Source of the DNA: an uncultured Myxococcales bacterium
GTDB taxonomy: Bacteria; Myxococcota_A; UBA9042
Direction of reading: 5' to 3'
Length of the DNA: 64,000 bases
NCBI GenBank assembly: GCA_903896545.1
Contig: CAITYF010000051.1
Location: 1-64,000, forward strand
Shown one piece after another: positions 1 through 9,026 of this stretch. Position numbers and translations under genes: made by a program. How positions within the stretch are numbered: position 1 is the first letter of the stretch; every line of letters begins with the position of its first letter. Below the pieces are notes generated by a model, which was not told where the DNA came from, searched no databases, and saw nothing but the letters and a program-made list of their open reading frames with translations.

Positions 1-3
1 AAG

Positions 4-30
4 AACTGCCTGAAGTGAATTCAGGCAGTT
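4..30. terminator. Perfect inverted repeat hairpin (AACTGCCTGAA-GTGAA-TTCAGGCAGTT), likely intrinsic terminator
   Basis: 11-bp perfect stem, 5-nt loop, followed by TTTC; lies in non-coding DNA downstream of the minus-strand permease. Confidence 0.6.
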
Positions 31-134
31 TCACGCGTTTGCCAAGCCGCAGCCGCGGCTTGGACGGAGCGTGTCGGACGTTCTCCGACACACTCCTAGA
101 AAGCTTTTGTCCGACGCCCGGCGCTGTGGGGCAA

Positions 135-225
135 ACCTGTTGCCCTTTCAGAGGGGACTGCGAGCGCGGGCCGCCGGTGCCACGCCACAGTTCGGGGCGG
201 TTTGATCCCGAACTTCGGTCCGCGT
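135..225 (+). repeat. Copy A of a 91-bp dispersed intergenic element (copy B at 61617-61707)
   Basis: Same length as copy B; the last 57 bp align without gaps with 12 mismatches by eye; shared core GCGGTTTGATC[C/G]CGAACTTCGGT. Confidence 0.65.
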
Positions 226-235
226 ATTCCGTTCG

Positions 236-1657
236 TCAATCGTCGGCTGCCGCCCGCGTCCGCCAGAAGCGACTCTGGTGGGCGCGGTGCGCCAGCATCA
301 GCACCGTGCCGACGCCCATCAGCGCGAGAGCGAGTGCGACAGGTAGCACCTTGTCGGCCGAGTCGTCGCTACTTGGCCAGAGGATGAGGCCAATCAGCAT
401 CGCGAAGAGACTGAGCCCGCCCAGAAGCGGAGCCACGATGCGCAACGCAAATGTTCGCACTGTGCGCGCATCGCGGCGGAAGTGCCAAGCGCACGCGATG
501 CCCGTCAGGCCGTAGTAGAACGCGACGAGCAGGTTCAGCGCTTGCAGCGACGCTGCCACAACGGCCGTAGTCGCCTGCGTCAGTGCGACGTACCACACGA
601 CGGAAATCACGCCCATCCAGAGCGTCGCCCGCGAGGGAATCTGGTGCACCGGGTGAATCGTTGCGAAACCTTCGGGTAGCGCGCCTTTTTGCGCCATGGA
701 AAGCACCGTGCGCGCGGTTGGCAGGATGGTCGTCTGCGTCGCGGCAATGGCTGAAGTCAAGACGACGGCGTGCAGCAGCTTGTCCCACGGTCGGCCAAGA
801 ACCTGCGCGGCGAGCGCTGACAGCACGTCATCCTGGTGCGAAATAAGGAACCCCGGACCTGCCCAACTGAGCGCGGCAGTGCCCGTCACGACGAAGATGC
901 CCACGAGCGCGAGGGTGGAAAGCAAGGCAGCGCGGCCCGGCGTGCGTCTCGCGTCTTGCGTTTCTTCGTTCACGTTGAGGGCGCTGTCCCAGCCCCAATA
1001 GAGGAAGATCGCGATCCCCATCGCGTCCATCCAAGCGCGCGGGCTGAGTCCAGACGTCGTGAACCAGGCAAGCGCTGGCCTGACGCCGGCTGGTGTGGGC
1101 GCGAAGTAGACGGCGTGCAACATCAACGCCGCGAGGGTGAGGAGGACGGCGAGCTCCAGGACGAGCAGGAACGCCTGCAAATTGGCAGAAAACGTAATGC
1201 CGCGAAAGCAGATCCACGTCGTCGCCGCGAGCCACATGATGCCGATCGCGATGCTCAGCTGCGGATGGGCGGTGGCGGAAAGGCCGAAGAAGGCCAGTGA
1301 ATACTGCGCGGAGATTTGCGCGAGGCTGGCCATGACGACGATATCGGCGGCGATGATGGCCCAGCCGGTGAGCCAGCCAGCGGACGGCCCAAAAGCGCGG
1401 GTGACCCAGGCGAATGACGTGCCGCAGTCGGGATCGATGCGGTTGAACTGGTCAAAAGCGGTGGCGACGCACGCCATGGGCAGAAAGGCAAGGAGCAGCA
1501 TGGCCGGCATGTGGACGCCGGCGGACACCGTGACGAGGCCCAGCGCGGCAGCGAGGCTGTAGCCAGGCGCGGCGGATGCGATGCCAATGACGAGGACGCG
1601 GCCCAAGTCGAGCGCGCCGACGCGCAGGCCGGTGCGTGGTTGCGGCGGCTGGTTCAT
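236..1657 (-). CDS. APC-family amino acid permease
   Basis: 473 aa with about 12 hydrophobic segments; N-terminal APC-like GIASAAPGYSLAAALG; long ORF, 4-bp overlap with the upstream kinase gene. Confidence 0.85.
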   Translation of the reverse strand: MNQPPQPRTGLRVGALDLGRVLVIGIASAAPGYSLAAALGLVTVSAGVHMPAMLLLAFLPMACVATAFDQFNRIDPDCGTSFAWVTRAFGPSAGWLTGWAIIAADIVVMASLAQISAQYSLAFFGLSATAHPQLSIAIGIMWLAATTWICFRGITFSANLQAFLLVLELAVLLTLAALMLHAVYFAPTPAGVRPALAWFTTSGLSPRAWMDAMGIAIFLYWGWDSALNVNEETQDARRTPGRAALLSTLALVGIFVVTGTAALSWAGPGFLISHQDDVLSALAAQVLGRPWDKLLHAVVLTSAIAATQTTILPTARTVLSMAQKGALPEGFATIHPVHQIPSRATLWMGVISVVWYVALTQATTAVVAASLQALNLLVAFYYGLTGIACAWHFRRDARTVRTFALRIVAPLLGGLSLFAMLIGLILWPSSDDSADKVLPVALALALMGVGTVLMLAHRAHQSRFWRTRAAADD

Positions 1658-3777
1658 GCCTGAAAGGGCTGGCCGACGGCGGCGCGTAGGGCGGCGATCG
1701 CGGTGTCATGGCGACTCAGACCGAGAACGGCAAAGCACGCCGCGGCGTGTTCGACGTGGCTTAGCGCGGCAAACGGCTGCTGCGTTTCCAAGAACGCCTC
1801 GGCCTGGCGCATGTGCCATCTGCCGGTCCATTCCGTCGGGCCAAGCGCCTGCAGCAACTTGGCCGCGCGATTCAGCCATTGCGTCCGCCGCTCGCGTTGT
1901 CCGAGCGCGTGCGCCGCATCAGCGAGCATGAGCAGGGCACGCGCGGAGACCAATGTGTCGCCCAGTTCTTCGGCGCTCGCGAGCGCTTGCGAGGCCAGAA
2001 GCGCTGCGTGATCAGCCTGTTGCAGTCGCAATAGGGCCCCTGCGGCGACCAGGCGCAACGCTGCCAACGCACCAACGGCGTCGTCCGCTTGGGCCTCCGC
2101 GTGTCCGACGTGTGGGCTCACCGCCTCCCAAGCTTGTTCTGCTTGCCCTGCTGACGTGAGCGCCGCACCGTAGGCCGCAAAGAGCTCCAGCCGCAACGTT
2201 GGCCGTGTTTTCTCCGGCATGTGCGACAGCAACCGGGACAAACCGTGCGCTGCCCCGGCCGGATCGCCCGTCGCAGCGCGCAGTCGCGCCGCCGCGATGT
2301 TCAGGCGCAGTCGCGTCGGGTCGCCCGCGGTCAGCGACGCGTCGGCCATCACGCCTTGGGCCTCTGCCAGCGGACCGCGCGCTGCGGTCAGCCAGCCGGA
2401 AGCCAGAAGCCAGTCGATGCGCACGTTCAGCGCGGCTAGCCACGGTCCAGGCTCGGTTTGCGAAGTCAGCAGCGCCACGGCGCGTGCCAGGTGGTGATCC
2501 CGGGTGAGCGCGTTCTTGGCAGTCGCCGCGCTTTCTTGTGCCAACCGCGCAGCATCACGTAGGCGCCGCGCGGCCAGGTACAGCCGCGTCGCGTCTTCTC
2601 GCGTCGTTTCGCGCTTCTGCCCGCAGGTCTCGACCGCCATCGCGACGCGCGCACACACTTGGCGTCGTTGCCGCGGGGCCAAGCGCCGGAGCGCCGATTC
2701 TCGCGGTTGCGCCGACGCCCAGCGCCAGTCATCGCCGATGCCATCGACCTGCCCGCTGCGCTTCAGCTCCGCCAGCACGTCTGCGGGGGGCGTCGTGCCC
2801 AGCGCCTCGCGCAGCGCGCCGGGATAGCCCGACGGCAGCACGGCCAACACAGCCAACACCTGATCCGCGACGCTCAGCGGGTGCAGCGCCAGGCTCAGCA
2901 TCGGCACCGGCAGTTCTGAGCTCGTCTTGGACGTGTCGCCTGGATCGATATCCGGCATGCCCACCAGCGGTCCACGCAGGTTCGCCAGTCCCAGCGCCCG
3001 CAAAAGCGCATCGACAAAAACCGCCGCCGACGCAAAACGCTGGTTCGGTTGCGCCGCAAGACCGCGCAGCAGCGCCTCCCGCGCCTTCTGCGGCACGTTC
3101 AGTTCGTCGGGCAACTGCGGCGGATCCTCCGGGCGCTCGCGCGTCGGTCGGACGCCGGCCAGCAGCTCCACAGCCATCACGGCCAGCGCAAACTGGTCCG
3201 ACGCGGGCGTCGGCGGACCCAGCAACAACTCCGGCGCCAAATACGCCATCGTCCCGTGGCTGAGCGGTTCGTGCGCGCGTCCGTCCTGCTGCGACCGCGC
3301 CAGACCAAAATCCGCCAGCTTCGTCGCCAGCGCGCGCTTTTTCAGCATCACGTTTTCCGGCTTGACATCGCAGTGCACGACGCCGGCCTCGTGCGCCGTC
3401 GTCAACGCGGACGCGAGCTGTGCCAACCAGGTCGCCACCAGCCCGCGTGCGGGCGGATCGCCGCGCAGGTACTGGCGCAGCGAACCGCCGTCGACGTACT
3501 CCATCTCGATGTACGGCACACCGTCGACGTCGCCCAATCCGTGTACGGCAACGACGTGCGGATGCACCACGCGCGCCGCTGCGCGACCTTCCAGCAGCGT
3601 CTTCAGCGCCGCGCTTTCCACGTCCGTGACATGGTCCAGCACTTTGACCGCGACGTGTCGATCCAGCAGTTCATCGTGGGCCAAATACACGGTGCCCATG
3701 CCACCTTGACCCAGCACGCGTTCAATCCGCAGCGCGTGCGTGAGCTGATGGCCGGAACGCAAAGGGGCGTGGGACAT
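1654..3777 (-). CDS. Hanks-type Ser/Thr protein kinase with C-terminal TPR-like helical region
   Basis: Kinase motifs GQGGMGTVYLAHD, VAVKVL, HCDVKPENVM, DFGLAR, APELL; start chosen at MSHAPLRSGHQ rather than the longer ORF. Confidence 0.92.
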   Translation of the reverse strand: MSHAPLRSGHQLTHALRIERVLGQGGMGTVYLAHDELLDRHVAVKVLDHVTDVESAALKTLLEGRAAARVVHPHVVAVHGLGDVDGVPYIEMEYVDGGSLRQYLRGDPPARGLVATWLAQLASALTTAHEAGVVHCDVKPENVMLKKRALATKLADFGLARSQQDGRAHEPLSHGTMAYLAPELLLGPPTPASDQFALAVMAVELLAGVRPTRERPEDPPQLPDELNVPQKAREALLRGLAAQPNQRFASAAVFVDALLRALGLANLRGPLVGMPDIDPGDTSKTSSELPVPMLSLALHPLSVADQVLAVLAVLPSGYPGALREALGTTPPADVLAELKRSGQVDGIGDDWRWASAQPRESALRRLAPRQRRQVCARVAMAVETCGQKRETTREDATRLYLAARRLRDAARLAQESAATAKNALTRDHHLARAVALLTSQTEPGPWLAALNVRIDWLLASGWLTAARGPLAEAQGVMADASLTAGDPTRLRLNIAAARLRAATGDPAGAAHGLSRLLSHMPEKTRPTLRLELFAAYGAALTSAGQAEQAWEAVSPHVGHAEAQADDAVGALAALRLVAAGALLRLQQADHAALLASQALASAEELGDTLVSARALLMLADAAHALGQRERRTQWLNRAAKLLQALGPTEWTGRWHMRQAEAFLETQQPFAALSHVEHAAACFAVLGLSRHDTAIAALRAAVGQPFQA

Positions 3778-4143
3778 GCAACGACCTCCGACCTCGGAGT
3801 GTGCCACGGGCCGTCGCGGATGCAAAAGGTGGCTAAGCGGGACAGCCCACATCGTCAAATCGGTTGCGCGAGCCCTGCAATTCATTGCGATGAAGCTTTC
3901 CGCGAATGCCGCGTTCTTGAAGCAGTGGGCTGCCTTTGGTTCCGCGACGAGCGCGTGCGCAACATCCTGCCCCTGCGCAAGCCGCAGATCTGTAGGAAAT
4001 CGCCGCACTGTTGGATTTGTCTACACTCGGCGCGGTAATTCGCATTGGTTTTGAAAATTGTCGGGGATTTTCCCCGCCGCACTTCTCCTTCGCCTTCAAG
4101 CCCTTGGCGTAAAACATCGCCACTGGCACTGTGCGCGCGGACG

Positions 4144-4159
4144 TGGCACACTTCCTGCA
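4144..4159 (+). promoter_or_regulatory. Candidate sigma-54 promoter TGGCACACTTCCTGCA
   Basis: GG and GC with the 12-bp offset of the -24/-12 consensus TGGCAC-N5-TTGCA; about 50 bp upstream of the ATG at 4212. Confidence 0.35.
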
Positions 4160-4211
4160 TCATCACGGAGTGCGCCGGGTTCAGTCGCGGCCGCACGTGC
4201 AGGAGGGTAGG

Positions 4212-6659
4212 ATGAAGAAGTGTACCGGGTTTGCCTTTGCGCTGCTGGTTCTGGGTGCGTTCGCGCTAACGGGCTGCGGCTCCGACGAAGGCGTGACGGG
4301 AGGCGAGGGCATCGACGCGATCATCGGCGGCAGCGATACTGGCCAACTCGCCGATTCCAACACTGCGGAGGACGTCTACCTCGGCTGGGACGGCTTCACC
4401 GACTCTGACTGGTACACGAACGTCGACGGTTACGTCGGCTACGACGGCATGACAGATTCCGACTTCTACGTTGGCTACGACACCGGACCCATCGGCTGCA
4501 CCAGCGACTTCAACTGCCCATCCACGCCGTGCGCCAAAGGCGTCTGTGACCTGGCCATCCAGCAATGCGCCTTCTACAAAGCGCCGGACGGCACGCTGTG
4601 CGGTCCGCCCCCGACCCCCGTCAGTTGCATCGGTCAGGGCTTCTGCCAAAACGGCCAGTGCACGGCTGCGGGCACGTCGTGTGAAGACGGCGACCCGTGC
4701 ACCAACGATTACTGCGATCAGACCGGCAATTGCATGCACATCCCTTCACCCGGCTGCGGTGGCTGCAAGGGCGACTTCTCGTGCGATGACGCCAACCCGT
4801 GCACCTACGACATCTGCAACCCGGAAACCGGCACCTGTATGCACTCCACCATTCCGAACTGCGGCACCGCCGGCTGCGTTTCTGCATTCCAGTGCGAGGA
4901 CTACAACGACTGCACCGTCGACAATTGCGTATTCGCGCCCAACGGCGTTGGCCTTTGCGCGCACTCGGCCAACTTGAGCTATCCCGGCAAGTGCTGCGAC
5001 CCAACGTCGAGCGCGATTTTCTGCAACGACGGCAATTCGTGCACGTCAGACTACTGCTCGCCCAACTACCAGTGCATCTACCAGCCGATTCCCAACTGCG
5101 GCGGCGTCGGCTGCAAGTCGGACGCGGAGTGCAACGACAACATCAAGTGCTCGATCGACAAGTGCCAGCAGGACGCAACGGGCGCGGGAAAATGCACGCA
5201 TTACGGCGATCTCAGCCAAAAAGGCTTCTGCTGTGACCCGTACATGAACATGCAGACCTGCTTCGACGGCAACGACTGCACGTACGACCAGTGCGGCATG
5301 GACTATCAGTGCGCCTACGCGCCGATTCCGGGCTGTGGCACGACGGGCTGCAAGAGCAATCTGGAGTGCAATGACGGCAACGCCTGCACGCAGGACATGT
5401 GCTATGGCGGTCAGTGCAGCTACGGCGGCGTCGCGTGCGCGTCTCCGGACAAGTGCTTGGCCGCGTCGTGCGACCCGAAGACCGGGCAGTGCGTCTACAC
5501 GCCGATTCCGGGCTGCGGGACCACGGGTTGCAAAAGCAGCATCGAGTGCAACGACGGCAATGCCTGCACGCAGGACCAGTGCTCCGGCGGCCAGTGCACC
5601 TACAGCAGCATGACGTGCCTCTCGGCCGACCCGTGCATCGCGGCCGCCTGCGATCCGTTTAGCGGCCAGTGCATCTACTCGGCGATCCCCGGCTGCGTGA
5701 CGTCGGGCTGCACCAGCGACTTCATGTGCGACGACTACAACTTCTGCACGGTCGACGTCTGTTCGCTCAGCTCCAGCGGCCAAGGCACGTGCTACCACAA
5801 GTTTGACGCCACGCAGGCGCCTGGCTACTGCTGCGATCCGACGTCCAGCAGCATGCCGCCGTGCAGCGACGGCGATTCCTGCACGCAGGACATGTGTGGA
5901 CCGGAGTACCAGTGCCAGTTCTTGCCGATTCCTGGCTGCGTCTTCAAGTGCAAAGCCGACACGGATTGCGCCGGCGGCGACGTCTGCACGATCGCCAAGT
6001 GCGACGTGGCCAGCGGCGTGTGCCTCTACGGCTCCATCCCGAACTGCTGCAATCCGGCGTGGTGCGATGACGGCGACCCATGCACGAAGGACGGCTGCGA
6101 TGCGTCGAGCGGCGGCTGCACGTCCATGCCGATTCCGGGCTGCGTCAAGCCGTGCGATCCGCAGATGTGCAACGATTACAACCCGTGCACGACCGACCAG
6201 TGCGACAAGCTGGGCAACTGCCAGAACCTGCCGATTCCGGGCTGCGCCGTGCAATTCTGCAAGTCGGACATGGAGTGCCAGGACGCCGACCCGTGCACCA
6301 AGGACTACTGCGACTACGCGAGCTACACCTGCGCGCACATCTCGCCACCTGGCGGTTGCGGCGTCACGTTTTGCAAGACCAACGCGGAATGCAACGACTT
6401 CAATGCTTGCACCGGCGACTTGTGCCTGAACAACCAGTGCGCGCACAAGGACGTGACCTGCGACGACGGCAACCCGTGCACTGCGGACCAATGCTTGGCG
6501 ATGACGGGCGGCTGCAGCAACGCCGCGATTCCGGGCTGCATCGCGACGCCCTGCAAGGCGAGTGTGCCGTGCAATGACAACAATCCGTGCACAACGGACT
6601 CGTGCGTCAGTGGCTGGTGTAATTTCGCACAGATTCCCGGTTGTTTCGGATTCCCGTAG
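4212..6659 (+). CDS. Cysteine-rich repeat lipoprotein (CxDGxxCTxDxCxxxxGxC...IPGC units)
   Basis: MKKCTGFAFALLVLGAFALTGCGSDEG lipobox signal followed by many Cys/Asp repeat units ending in PIPGC; RBS AGGAGG upstream. Confidence 0.9.
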   Translation: MKKCTGFAFALLVLGAFALTGCGSDEGVTGGEGIDAIIGGSDTGQLADSNTAEDVYLGWDGFTDSDWYTNVDGYVGYDGMTDSDFYVGYDTGPIGCTSDFNCPSTPCAKGVCDLAIQQCAFYKAPDGTLCGPPPTPVSCIGQGFCQNGQCTAAGTSCEDGDPCTNDYCDQTGNCMHIPSPGCGGCKGDFSCDDANPCTYDICNPETGTCMHSTIPNCGTAGCVSAFQCEDYNDCTVDNCVFAPNGVGLCAHSANLSYPGKCCDPTSSAIFCNDGNSCTSDYCSPNYQCIYQPIPNCGGVGCKSDAECNDNIKCSIDKCQQDATGAGKCTHYGDLSQKGFCCDPYMNMQTCFDGNDCTYDQCGMDYQCAYAPIPGCGTTGCKSNLECNDGNACTQDMCYGGQCSYGGVACASPDKCLAASCDPKTGQCVYTPIPGCGTTGCKSSIECNDGNACTQDQCSGGQCTYSSMTCLSADPCIAAACDPFSGQCIYSAIPGCVTSGCTSDFMCDDYNFCTVDVCSLSSSGQGTCYHKFDATQAPGYCCDPTSSSMPPCSDGDSCTQDMCGPEYQCQFLPIPGCVFKCKADTDCAGGDVCTIAKCDVASGVCLYGSIPNCCNPAWCDDGDPCTKDGCDASSGGCTSMPIPGCVKPCDPQMCNDYNPCTTDQCDKLGNCQNLPIPGCAVQFCKSDMECQDADPCTKDYCDYASYTCAHISPPGGCGVTFCKTNAECNDFNACTGDLCLNNQCAHKDVTCDDGNPCTADQCLAMTGGCSNAAIPGCIATPCKASVPCNDNNPCTTDSCVSGWCNFAQIPGCFGFP

Positions 6660-6679
6660 GCCGAAGCGTTCGCCTACGG
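6654..6679 (+). terminator. Hairpin at end of Cys-rich gene (CCGTAGGC..GCCTACGG)
   Basis: 8-bp perfect stem, extendable with CGAA/TTCG, overlapping the stop codon of the 4212 CDS. Confidence 0.5.
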
Positions 6680-6711
6680 AGGTCGGGCGGTGAAGACCGC
6701 GGGAATTCCCG

Positions 6712-8754
6712 CTACTCCTCTTCCACCCGCGGCCTGTACGCCGCCGCCACCGTCTGCTGCACCTGCGCGGGCGTCGGCTCGTAGTGGCTCAGCTCCATCG
6801 CGAAGCTGCCCAGCCCGCCCGTCACGCTCTTGAGCATCGACTGGTACGACGTCACTTCCGCCAGCGGCGCGTGCGCCTTGATGGTCACCGTATCGCCGCT
6901 GCCCATGTCGGTGCCCAGCACCTTGCCGCGCCGACTCGACATGTCGCCGGTAATCGCGCCCATCTTGTCTTCCGGCACGACCACTTCCAGCGTCACGATC
7001 GGCTCCAAAAGCACCGGCCGCGCCTTCTGCAGCGCGTCGCGGAACGCGAACTTGCCCGCCGTCTTGAACGCGACTTCCTTGGAGTCCACCGGGTGGTACT
7101 TGCCGTCGGTCACCGTCACGCGGACGTCCTGCAGCGGGTAGCCGCCGACAAAGCCCTCGTCCAACAGTTCGCGCACGCCTTTTTCCACCGCCGGGATGTA
7201 CTGACCCGGAATCGCGCCGCCGACAACAGCATCTACAAATTCAAAGCCCGCGCCGCGCTCCAGCGGTTCCACCCTCAGCATCACTTCGCCGAACTGCCCG
7301 GCGCCGCCGGTCTGCCGCCGATGCCGGTAATGCCCGTCGGCGGAGGCCGTAATCGTCTCACGGTACGCGATCTTCGGCTGCTTTGTGTCGACTTCCAAAC
7401 CGCGGTGCTTCAGCTTTTCAAGAATCAGCCGCAGGTGCAGCTCACCCAGGCCGCGCACGACCATCTCGTGCGTCTGGCTGTCGTGGCTGACCGTGAACGT
7501 CGGGTCCTCCTCCACGATCTTGTGGAACGCGCCCGCGATCTTCGCCTCGTCGCCGCGCGTCTTGGGCGCCACGGCCAGTCCGTGCATCGGCGTCGGGTAG
7601 TTCAGCGGCTTCAGGTGCACGGAATCCAGCGCGTGGTCGTCGTGCAGCACGTCGCCTGCGTGGATTTCTTCCACTTTTGCGACAGCGCCGATGTCGCCCG
7701 CGACCAATTCCTCGCACTCCGGGTGGTCTTTGCCCTGCAGGTGAAACACGTGGCTCAACTTCACCGGCTTCTTGCTCGCGCCAATGTAGACCTGCGCGTT
7801 GCTCAGCGCGCGACCTTCATGCACGCGGAAATACGCAAGCTTGCCCACGAACGGATCCGTCGTCACCTTGAACACGTGCGCCAAAAGCGGCCGATTCACG
7901 TCGTTGTGGTACGCAAACGGCCGCTCGTCCGCGCCTTCACCGGTCAGGAACGGCCGCTCGTTGCCTTCGAGCGGATTCGGGCACCAGCGCTCGATGATGT
8001 CCAGCAATTCAGCAAGGCCCGTGCCGTTCTTGGCGTCGGTGAAGCAAATCGGGATGACGTGACCTTGGTCCAAGCACTTCTCAAACGGCGCGTGCAGCGC
8101 GTCGTAGTTCGGCTCTTCCCCGCCGAGGTACGTTTCCATCAGCGCTTCATCCACTTCCACGACCTGATCCAGAATCGCCGCGTGGAAGTCTACCACCGCG
8201 CCCAAGTCGCTTTCTCCCGCGTTGTTCAGCAGGCAGTCGATGACGCCCTTGCCGCCCTTGGTTGGCAAGTTGATGGGCAGGCACTCGCGCCCAAACGTGT
8301 CCTGAATCTGCTGGACCAGCGCCTTGAAGTCGACATCGGGCGCGTCGATCTTGTTCACGACGATCAGCCGCGGCCAATCTGCGCTGCGCGCCGCTTCCAT
8401 CATCCGCCGCGTCACGAGCTCCACGCCGGCCGAGGCATTGATGACCACGGCCACCGTTTCTACAGCGGGCAAGCAGGCGATCGCTTGACCGATCAAGTCC
8501 GCAGCTCCTGGTGTGTCGATCAAGTTCACCCGCCGCCCGGCGTGGTCAAAGTGTAGGACTGAGGCGTAGATCGAGTGTTTGTGTTCCTTCTCCTCTTTTT
8601 CAAAATCACTCACGCTCGTGCCGTCCTGCACCGAGCCTTTGCGCGTCACCGCGCCCGCCGCATGCAAAAGCGCGTCCACGAGCGTGGTCTTCCCCGCGCC
8701 CATGTGACCGACCAGAATCAGATTGCGAATGTCTTGTGTGGAAATTTTGGCCAT
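6712..8754 (-). CDS. Elongation factor G-like GTPase (EF-G paralogue)
   Basis: GHMGAGKTTL P-loop, DTPGAADL, NKID, and EF-G domain IV/V-like C-terminus; start at MAKISTQDIRN. Confidence 0.9.
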   Translation of the reverse strand: MAKISTQDIRNLILVGHMGAGKTTLVDALLHAAGAVTRKGSVQDGTSVSDFEKEEKEHKHSIYASVLHFDHAGRRVNLIDTPGAADLIGQAIACLPAVETVAVVINASAGVELVTRRMMEAARSADWPRLIVVNKIDAPDVDFKALVQQIQDTFGRECLPINLPTKGGKGVIDCLLNNAGESDLGAVVDFHAAILDQVVEVDEALMETYLGGEEPNYDALHAPFEKCLDQGHVIPICFTDAKNGTGLAELLDIIERWCPNPLEGNERPFLTGEGADERPFAYHNDVNRPLLAHVFKVTTDPFVGKLAYFRVHEGRALSNAQVYIGASKKPVKLSHVFHLQGKDHPECEELVAGDIGAVAKVEEIHAGDVLHDDHALDSVHLKPLNYPTPMHGLAVAPKTRGDEAKIAGAFHKIVEEDPTFTVSHDSQTHEMVVRGLGELHLRLILEKLKHRGLEVDTKQPKIAYRETITASADGHYRHRRQTGGAGQFGEVMLRVEPLERGAGFEFVDAVVGGAIPGQYIPAVEKGVRELLDEGFVGGYPLQDVRVTVTDGKYHPVDSKEVAFKTAGKFAFRDALQKARPVLLEPIVTLEVVVPEDKMGAITGDMSSRRGKVLGTDMGSGDTVTIKAHAPLAEVTSYQSMLKSVTGGLGSFAMELSHYEPTPAQVQQTVAAAYRPRVEEE

Positions 8755-8776
8755 ACGACACCTCACGTGTGAGGGG

Positions 8777-8788
8777 GACCGTACGGTC
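8777..8788. promoter_or_regulatory. Perfect 12-bp palindrome GACCGTACGGTC upstream of EF-G-like gene
   Basis: Perfect dyad 23 bp upstream of the start codon; resembles TetR-type operators. Confidence 0.35.
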
Positions 8789-9026
8789 GCGGCGTCGTCG
8801 TAGGCGCATGGCCGCTCGGTTCCCGGTAGAACCTTGCTGACAGTCCCAGACGGCGGCTGTCACGGGTCAGTATAGACCTGTGCAAGGGGGCGACAATGGA
8901 CGGGAAGGGCGTTGTGACGGAGGCGTGACGGAGTGTCTGAAAGTTGCGCCATTGCAGGCTTTTGCTTGCCGCCCACCGCAAAATCCGGTAGCCACGTTTG
9001 TGCGTTCTCCGCGCGCCAAGGTCCCC

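Noticed and set aside
4046-4080. GTCGGGGATTTTCCCCGCC small inverted repeat upstream of the Cys-rich gene
   Set aside because: Only a 6-bp stem with a 3-nt loop; common by chance at this GC content.
5046-6491. 481-aa minus-strand ORF opposite the Cys-rich lipoprotein gene
   Set aside because: Antisense shadow of a highly repetitive, GC-rich CDS; repetitive VAVxARVxV composition and no start context.
6784-8556. 590-aa plus-strand ORF opposite the EF-G-like gene
   Set aside because: Antisense shadow; His/Arg/Gln-rich composition, while the minus strand encodes clear GTPase motifs.
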